This document shows positions 48,020 to 52,437 of a stretch of 52,437 nucleotides of DNA, piece by piece (the stretch's first letter is position 1; each line of letters begins with the position of its first letter). The position numbers and the translations under genes are program-made. Origin of the DNA: Muribaculaceae bacterium. GTDB lineage: Bacteria > Bacteroidota > Bacteroidia > Bacteroidales > Muribaculaceae. The notes beneath the pieces were generated by a model. That model had not been told where the DNA came from and did not search any database. It saw only the letters and a program-made list of their open reading frames with translations. Location of the stretch: NCBI GenBank assembly GCA_023662835.1, contig JAMPII010000001.1:368927-421363 (forward strand), in the 5' to 3' direction.

Positions 48020-49348
48020 ATGAAAGCTAATTTGTTTAAAACCGGATTGATTATTGCCGCAACTATATCGGCTATATCCTGTATGGCACAATCAAAAAGC
48101 CTTGTCGACCAGCAAATTGACTCGTTACTGAACTCCCATAAATTCGTCTACGTCGATGGCCGGCCACAGGCAGCCGAGGTTCGGGCCTATGTCGATTCGG
48201 TACGCCAACAAATATCGGCATTCTATTACGATCAGTTCCGTCATTTTTCCGACCCGGCAGCTCCTTACTTCCTGTTTCTGAGCAAAGATGCGCAGCTGGC
48301 CATGGGAATAGGCGGTTGTGTGAGAATGCGCGGCTATTACGACTGGGGTGGGGCCATCCCTGCTTCAGCTTTCGCTCCATACCTCATCCCGATGCAACCA
48401 GACTTGACAAACATGCGTCATATAGGAACAACCCCTGCGGGCACAGCCCTGTTCTTTCGCGTTCTTGGCCGTAATAAAGCACTGGGCGACTATCAATTAT
48501 ACATCGAATGCAACTTTAACGGCTATGAAGGCCGCGACTTCCATCTGAAAAAAGCCTACGCAATAGTCAACGATTTCACTATAGGCTACGCCAACTCAAC
48601 CTTCAGCGATCCCGCCGCCGTGCCCCCGACAGTCGATGCCAACGGCCCAAACAATAAACTAACGCCTACTTCGGTGCTGGTCAGGTATATGCCAACATTC
48701 CACAACCGCTGGACTGTGGCCCTGTCCGTCGAGTCGCCCGAACCCTCGATTGCCGTCGACAATCAAACAACAAAGAGCGTTAGCGCCTGGTTGCCCGACT
48801 TTGCCGCCTTCGGTCAGTACCAATGGGCGCCGGGACAGCATGTACGTCTTGCCGGAATAGTACGCACTCTTTCCTATCGCGATATGCTCAGCCGAAAAAA
48901 CTACAACACAGTAGGGTGGGGCTTGCAGCTCAGTTCCGTAGCTCATCCGCTACGCGAAGTAACAACCTACGCAACCGTCAACTATGGCCACGGCTATCAG
49001 AGCCTCGGAGGCGACCTGCAGGTTGGACGTTACGACCTCGTTGGCAATCCAGACCATGCGGGCCGGCTCTATGCTCCCGCATCGTTGGGTTGGTGTGTTG
49101 GCGTTCAATATAATTTCCGCCCGAATTTGTTCATGTCGGTGTCGGCCAGCGAGATGCGATACCTGCCATCGCGCAGCGTCAGTGCCGACGAATATAAATA
49201 CGGCCTGTTCGGTTGCATTAACCTGTTCTGGAATCTCACGCCCCGCATACAAATAGCAGCTGAGTACGACCTTGGCAAACGACAGAACTTCAGCGGTCAC
49301 CAACGTATTGCCCAACGCGTCGGTGCCCTGGCCCAATTTTCATTCTGA
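48020..49348 (+). CDS. DcaP-like outer-membrane porin
   Basis: A 442-residue exported protein. The signal peptide is MKANLFKTGLIIAATISAISCMAQ; the start at 48020 is chosen over 47978, whose extra 14 residues would only precede the signal. A short helical, coiled-coil-like stretch (about 25-75) leads to a beta-barrel with alternating aromatic and polar strands: MGIGGCVRMRGYYDWGG, TALFFRVLGRNKALGDYQLYIECNFN, FTIGYANSTFSDPAAVPPTVDANGPNN and a terminal Phe (VGALAQFSF). This matches the DcaP porin family, trimeric channels for small anionic substrates. The substrate here is unknown. The gene stands alone between two inverted copies of the 22-base repeat core. Confidence 0.72.
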   Translation: MKANLFKTGLIIAATISAISCMAQSKSLVDQQIDSLLNSHKFVYVDGRPQAAEVRAYVDSVRQQISAFYYDQFRHFSDPAAPYFLFLSKDAQLAMGIGGCVRMRGYYDWGGAIPASAFAPYLIPMQPDLTNMRHIGTTPAGTALFFRVLGRNKALGDYQLYIECNFNGYEGRDFHLKKAYAIVNDFTIGYANSTFSDPAAVPPTVDANGPNNKLTPTSVLVRYMPTFHNRWTVALSVESPEPSIAVDNQTTKSVSAWLPDFAAFGQYQWAPGQHVRLAGIVRTLSYRDMLSRKNYNTVGWGLQLSSVAHPLREVTTYATVNYGHGYQSLGGDLQVGRYDLVGNPDHAGRLYAPASLGWCVGVQYNFRPNLFMSVSASEMRYLPSRSVSADEYKYGLFGCINLFWNLTPRIQIAAEYDLGKRQNFSGHQRIAQRVGALAQFSF

Positions 49349-49363
49349 TAAATTCATTTCAGT

Positions 49364-49394
49364 TTTAGGACCCATATCATAAAATTTCAGGGCC
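49364..49394 (-). repeat. Dispersed repeat, copy 3 (inverted)
   Basis: The reverse complement is identical over 31 bases to copy 1. In this copy the ends are also complementary: TTTTAGGACCC (49363-49373) against GGGCCCTAAAA (49390-49400), 10 of 11 pairs (11 with a G-U in the minus-strand RNA), around a 16-base loop. It begins 15 bases after the porin stop and precedes the terminator at 49404. Confidence 0.87.
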
Positions 49395-49403
49395 CTAAAA
49401 ACA

Positions 49404-49437
49404 AAGTCCTGAACCGTTGTGGCTCAGGACTTCTTTT
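49404..49437. terminator. Bidirectional terminator between porin and gamma-CA genes
   Basis: AAGTCCTGA (49404-49412) and TCAGGACTT (49424-49432) form a 9-bp stem with an 11-base loop, followed on the plus strand by TTCTTTT. On the minus strand the stem is followed by TGTTTTTAG, so it can serve both converging transcripts. Confidence 0.8.
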
Positions 49438-49456
49438 GTGTCGGAATGTGTCAGCT

Positions 49457-50011
49457 CTATTTCTCCTCTTCCTTTACGGCGGCTGCGTTATCGGCTTCAG
49501 CATCGTACCAGGTTGAGTAGATGAGATAGTTACGGGCAATTTTCTGATTTATCTCGCGACTTTTCTCGGGGTCGACCATTTTCACGAATTTAGCCGGAAC
49601 ACCTGCCCACAACTCGTTCGGCCCGATTTTAGTGCGGGAAAGAACCACGGCTCCGGCCGCAACCTGAGCACCAGCGCCAACCTCGGCATCGTCCATTACA
49701 ACCGACCCCATGCCAATAAGGGCAAAATCGTGGATTTTAGCGCCGTGGATTGTCACATTGTGGCCTATAGAAACGTCGTCGCCAATTTCTATTGTCGATT
49801 TCTGATACAGAGTGTGGAGCACCGAACCGTCTTGAATGTTAACGCGGTTGCCGATGCGTATCGAGTTTACATCGCCGCGCAGCACGGCGTTGAACCAAAC
49901 GCTGCATCCCTCGCCCATAACAACGTCGCCAATCACGGTCGCGTTATCGGCAAGAAAGCAATTCTCACCTATTTCGGGGGTGAATCCCCTTACTGATTTT
50001 ATTAGTGCCAT
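49457..50011 (-). CDS. Gamma-carbonic anhydrase family protein
   Basis: A 184-residue left-handed beta-helix protein of the gamma-class carbonic anhydrase family (YrdA/PaaY-like). The metal ligands His66 (SVLHT), His84 (IGHNV) and His89 (IHGAK) are all present, as are Arg45, Asp47 (RGDVNSI) and Gln60. The acidic proton-shuttle loop of archaeal Cam is not evident, so activity could be low or directed at another substrate. The C-terminal tail (ADNAAAVKEEEK) is Ala/Glu-rich. Translated 4 bases after the aminopeptidase gene, so they form an operon. Confidence 0.9.
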   Translation of the reverse strand: MALIKSVRGFTPEIGENCFLADNATVIGDVVMGEGCSVWFNAVLRGDVNSIRIGNRVNIQDGSVLHTLYQKSTIEIGDDVSIGHNVTIHGAKIHDFALIGMGSVVMDDAEVGAGAQVAAGAVVLSRTKIGPNELWAGVPAKFVKMVDPEKSREINQKIARNYLIYSTWYDAEADNAAAVKEEEK

Positions 50012-50015
50012 TGTT

Positions 50016-51803
50016 TTATTTACTAAGGGGTTGTGTTGCGTTAGCCAGCCATGCAGCTTCGTCGGCCGACAATAGCGGAGTCAGTTCCTCGCGCACGCGG
50101 GCGTGATACTTGTTTAACCACTCTATTTCCTGGTCGGTCATGATTGATGTGTCGAACAGGTTTAAATCGAACGGGAACAGTGTGACGGTTTCAAACTGCA
50201 GGAAACGTCCGAATTCTGTTTCGAATGCGTCGATTGTCAGCACAAGGTTTTCGCAACGGATACCGTATTCCCCCGTAATGTACAGGCCCGGTTCGTTCGA
50301 CGTGAGCATGCCCGGACGCAAACCCGTCGGCACATGGTTCAGACGAATGCTCTGCGGACCTTCATGAACGTTCAGGAAATGGCCAACGCCGTGGCCGGTG
50401 CCATGCAGGTACGATTTGCCCTCTTTCCAGAGAAATTGACGGGCCAGAGCGTCGAGCTGGTCGCCGCGTGTGCCTTCAGGGAAAATTGCCGACCCCAGAG
50501 CGATGTGACCCTTCATCACAAGGGTGAAATCGTGTCGCTCAGCTGCTGTCGGGTTGCCAAGCGAAATAGTGCGTGTAATGTCGGTGGTACCGTCAAGGTA
50601 TTGTGCACCCGAATCGATAAGTAATAGTCCTTCCGGCTCAAGAACCGATTCTGATGCCTCTGTCGCTTCGTAGTGTACAATGGCGCCGTGGCCACGGTAG
50701 CCGGCAATTGTGCCGAAACTATCGTCGAAATACATAGGGCTTTGGCTGCGGAAATGAGTGAGGATTTTTCCAACTCCGGTTTCGGTAAGACGTTCTCCGG
50801 CAGCTAATTTGCGTTGAATTTCCATTATCGATTTCACCAAAGCCACTCCATCGCGTAACATCGCCTCATGAATTCCCTGCTGCTGAACAGGATTCTTCTG
50901 CCCTTTTAGCATCGCTACCGGCGAAGCGGCGCAAACCAGTCGGCTACCCAGCGCAGCAATCATCGCACTGGAGGTAGAGGCCGGGTCGGCCAGCACGCGC
51001 TCACCCTCGGGCAAAGCCTTGAGGAACGATTCCACTTCGCTATAGGGTAGTGTGGCAACGCCGTTGTCGGCTAGATATGCCATCACATCTTCGGTCAGTT
51101 TCGTAGGGTCGATAAACAGGGTGCTGTTACTGTCCGACAGATAAAGGAACGCCGTGAATACGGGATTATATTTCACGTCGTTGCCGCGTAGGTTCAGAGT
51201 CCAGGCAATTGCATCCAACGCGCAAATCAATGTCGATTCGGCGTTTTCGGAAGCGGCCTCCTTTAAAATCTTCTCGATTTTCGATTTGGCACTTTCGCCT
51301 GCGTATTTCTCGAGATGGATAAACACCTTGTCGGTGGGCAATCCAGGACGGTCGGTCCATATATCAAGCGCCGGTTTGAAGTCGGTCGCCAGTTTTATCC
51401 CGTGGCGGTGAAGTTCTGCCTTCAAATCGGCGGCTGCGTTGATTGAAAAGAGCATGCCGTCTATGCCTACAGTCTGGTTCGGCTTCAAATTGCCTGCTAT
51501 ATATTGGTTTATCGAAGGTGTGTCGGGCAGCCCGTCTTTCATAAGTCGAATCCCTGTGCCCTCAAGCTGATCAGTAGCCTGGAGGAAATAGCGCGAGTCG
51601 GTCCAAAGAGCGGCGTCGTCAGCTGTAACCACCAAGGTGCCAGCCGAACCGTTGAAGCCGCTGAAAAATTCGCGCACGTGCCAATGCTTAGCCATATATT
51701 CGCTCTGATGAGGATCGGCATGGGGAATAATAGCCAGGTCGATGCCATTATCGCTCATCTTTTTCCGCAGAAGAGCGATGCGTTCTTTAATTTTAGTGTT
51801 CAT
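50016..51803 (-). CDS. pepP: Xaa-Pro aminopeptidase (M24B)
   Basis: A 595-residue cytosolic metallopeptidase that removes N-terminal residues preceding proline. Two creatinase N-type domains (about 1-300) precede the M24 catalytic domain. The metal ligands are visible: two Asp in LIDSGAQYLDGTTDITR, His in HGTGHGVGHFLNVHEGP, and Glu in NEPGLYI and ENLVLTI. The long eukaryote-like APP1 form with three domains matches this length. ATG at 51803 (MNTKIKERIALLRKKM) is preferred to 51842, because the -7 box at 51847-51854 would place the transcript start near 51840. Confidence 0.92.
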   Translation of the reverse strand: MNTKIKERIALLRKKMSDNGIDLAIIPHADPHQSEYMAKHWHVREFFSGFNGSAGTLVVTADDAALWTDSRYFLQATDQLEGTGIRLMKDGLPDTPSINQYIAGNLKPNQTVGIDGMLFSINAAADLKAELHRHGIKLATDFKPALDIWTDRPGLPTDKVFIHLEKYAGESAKSKIEKILKEAASENAESTLICALDAIAWTLNLRGNDVKYNPVFTAFLYLSDSNSTLFIDPTKLTEDVMAYLADNGVATLPYSEVESFLKALPEGERVLADPASTSSAMIAALGSRLVCAASPVAMLKGQKNPVQQQGIHEAMLRDGVALVKSIMEIQRKLAAGERLTETGVGKILTHFRSQSPMYFDDSFGTIAGYRGHGAIVHYEATEASESVLEPEGLLLIDSGAQYLDGTTDITRTISLGNPTAAERHDFTLVMKGHIALGSAIFPEGTRGDQLDALARQFLWKEGKSYLHGTGHGVGHFLNVHEGPQSIRLNHVPTGLRPGMLTSNEPGLYITGEYGIRCENLVLTIDAFETEFGRFLQFETVTLFPFDLNLFDTSIMTDQEIEWLNKYHARVREELTPLLSADEAAWLANATQPLSK

Positions 51804-51846
51804 ATGCTTATTTATACTTGAATATGATGCATTATATATCAATACG

Positions 51847-51854
51847 CAAACTTA
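51847..51854 (-). promoter_or_regulatory. -7 box upstream of pepP
   Basis: TAAGTTTG on the minus strand matches TANNTTTG exactly. The nearest minus-strand TTTG (51872-51869) is 14 bases away, shorter than the consensus spacing, so the promoter is only probable. Confidence 0.38.
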
Positions 51855-51873
51855 CAAAAAAACACGCTCAAAA

Positions 51874-51906
51874 TTTGTAGGTAATTAATAAAAATAACTA
51901 AATTTG
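51874..51906 (+). promoter_or_regulatory. Upstream promoter P1 of the tRNA cluster
   Basis: TTTG at 51874-51877, 21 bases, TAAATTTG at 51899-51906: both boxes are exact. Transcription would start near 51913 and run through P2 into the tRNAs, or make a short RNA of its own. Confidence 0.55.
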
Positions 51907-51996
51907 CTCCTGAAAAAGCGCAGCAAAGCCAAAAGCCAGTTACACCGGCATGCGACAGTGAAAAAATCGAAAAATAAAAATATTTTTGCTGGAAAA

Positions 51997-52028
51997 TTTG
52001 CAAAATAAAAAAACGCTACGTAACTTTG
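51997..52028 (+). promoter_or_regulatory. Promoter P2 of the tRNA cluster
   Basis: TTTG at 51997-52000, 20 bases, TAACTTTG at 52021-52028: an exact match to the Bacteroidota promoter. The start would be near 52035, about 44 bases before tRNA-Thr. Confidence 0.82.
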
Positions 52029-52033
52029 CACCC

Positions 52034-52056
52034 GCTTGACAGTTCAAGCCTGTCAA
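52034..52056 (+). promoter_or_regulatory. Two mutually exclusive hairpins at the tRNA leader start
   Basis: GCTTGA (52034-52039) pairs perfectly with TCAAGC (52044-52049), while TTGACAG (52036-52042) pairs perfectly with CTGTCAA (52050-52056). The two stems share bases and cannot both form. They lie at the predicted 5' end of the P2 transcript. Confidence 0.4.
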
Positions 52057-52078
52057 ACCATAGAGAACAATAAAATAT

Positions 52079-52152
52079 GCCTCTTTAGCTCAGTTGGCCA
52101 GAGCACGTGATTTGTAATCTCGGGGTCGTTGGTTCGAATCCGACAAGAGGCT
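52079..52152 (+). tRNA. tRNA-Thr (anticodon TGT)
   Basis: Acceptor stem GCCTCTT (52079-52085) pairs with AAGAGGC (52145-52151), discriminator T. The anticodon loop TTTGTAA contains TGT. The T loop is TTCGAAT. CCA is not encoded. First gene of the cluster. Confidence 0.94.
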
Positions 52153-52204
52153 CAAAGCTGTTGGAAGATGTCTATCATGCTTTCGGCGCTAAAATACTAA
52201 GTTT

Positions 52205-52287
52205 GGGCGAATACCAGAGTGGCCAAATGGGGCAGACTGTAAATCTGCTGGTTTATACCTTCGGTGGTTCGAATCCATCTTCGCCCA
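52205..52287 (+). tRNA. tRNA-Tyr (anticodon GTA)
   Basis: Acceptor GGGCGAA (52205-52211) pairs with TTCGCCC (52280-52286), discriminator A. The anticodon stem GCAGA/TCTGC frames the loop with GTA. The long variable arm (length 83) is as expected for a class II tRNA-Tyr. CCA is not encoded. A GUN tRNA, hence a queuosine target. Confidence 0.95.
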
Positions 52288-52297
52288 CTCTTTTTCT

Positions 52298-52370
52298 GCG
52301 GAAGTAGCTCAGTTGATAGAGCATCAGCCTTCCAAGCTGAGGGTCGCGAGTTTGAGCCTCGTCTTCCGCT
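52298..52370 (+). tRNA. tRNA-Gly (anticodon TCC)
   Basis: Acceptor GCGGAAG (52298-52304) pairs with CTTCCGC (52363-52369), discriminator T. Anticodon loop CTTCCAA with TCC between stems CAGC/GCTG. CCA is not encoded. It follows tRNA-Tyr after 10 bases. Confidence 0.95.
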
Positions 52371-52383
52371 CTAAAATAACTAT

Positions 52384-52437
<54 letters not shown>

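Noticed and set aside
52107-52307. Open frame across the tRNA cluster
   Set aside because: It runs through tRNA-Thr and tRNA-Tyr; the cloverleaf folds explain the sequence.

Overview
The window looks like a chromosomal segment of a gut-type Bacteroidales bacterium, most plausibly Muribaculaceae-like; the family placement is inference. The evidence is: promoters of the Bacteroidota type (TTTG, about 20 bases, TANNTTTG) before the tRNA genes; a 14-subunit-type complex I that lacks NuoE, NuoF and NuoG and has a fused NuoCD; the Bacteroidota F1Fo gene order beta-epsilon-a-c-b-delta-alpha-gamma; a lipoprotein TamL next to TamB; a PorU-type C25 peptidase; and very few Shine-Dalgarno sites. No insertion sequence, phage gene, CRISPR array or rRNA was seen.

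Layout. (1) 1-181: structured non-coding sequence and the first copy of a dispersed repeat. (2) 182-5839 (+): DUF2851 protein, NamZ-type exo-muramidase (DUF1343), SSS symporter, WYL regulator and a YhhQ-type queuosine-precursor transporter, probably a peptidoglycan-sugar salvage operon with passengers. (3) 5980-6050: tRNA-Gln with its own promoter and terminator. (4) 6113-13211 (-): tamB-tamL. (5) 13621-30852 (+): nuoA-B-CD-H, then the whole ATP synthase set atpD-C-B-E-F-H-A-G, then nuoI-J-K-L-M-N, with no terminator visible until 30904-30942. The ATP synthase operon therefore sits inside the complex I operon. (6) 30957-32901: a DEAD-box helicase (+) converging on a DUF4294 protein (-). (7) 33025-37255 (+): ilvE, an HD hydrolase and mutS, tightly packed. 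(8) 37346-41809 (+): rex, a degenerate FAH-fold protein overlapping it by ATGA, and porU. (9) 41923-47923 (+): a small polysaccharide export locus (Wza, a Wzc-like protein with a ruined ATP site, hexapeptide acyltransferase, EpsG-like polymerase, WbsX). (10) 47944-49394: a DcaP-like porin gene bracketed by inverted copies of the dispersed repeat. (11) 49457-51803 (-): Xaa-Pro aminopeptidase followed by gamma-carbonic anhydrase. (12) 51874-52437 (+): tandem promoters and a tRNA cluster Thr-Tyr-Gly-Thr, the last cut by the window edge; in Bacteroidota this cluster normally leads into tuf.

How the parts fit. The core is an energy-conservation superoperon: complex I pumps ions using electrons from a donor other than the NADH module, and F1Fo, made from the same apparent transcript, uses the gradient. 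The c-subunit lacks the usual Na+ ligands, so H+ coupling is likely. A Rex NADH/NAD+ sensor is encoded 6.5 kb downstream. Around this core lie envelope functions: TamL/TamB, NamZ with its symporter, PorU, polysaccharide export and an outer-membrane porin. The observations most worth following are the nuo/atp interleaving, the Wzc-like protein without a P-loop lysine, the FAH-fold pseudoenzyme, and the 31-base repeat whose two identical inverted copies lie at the two ends of 49 kb.
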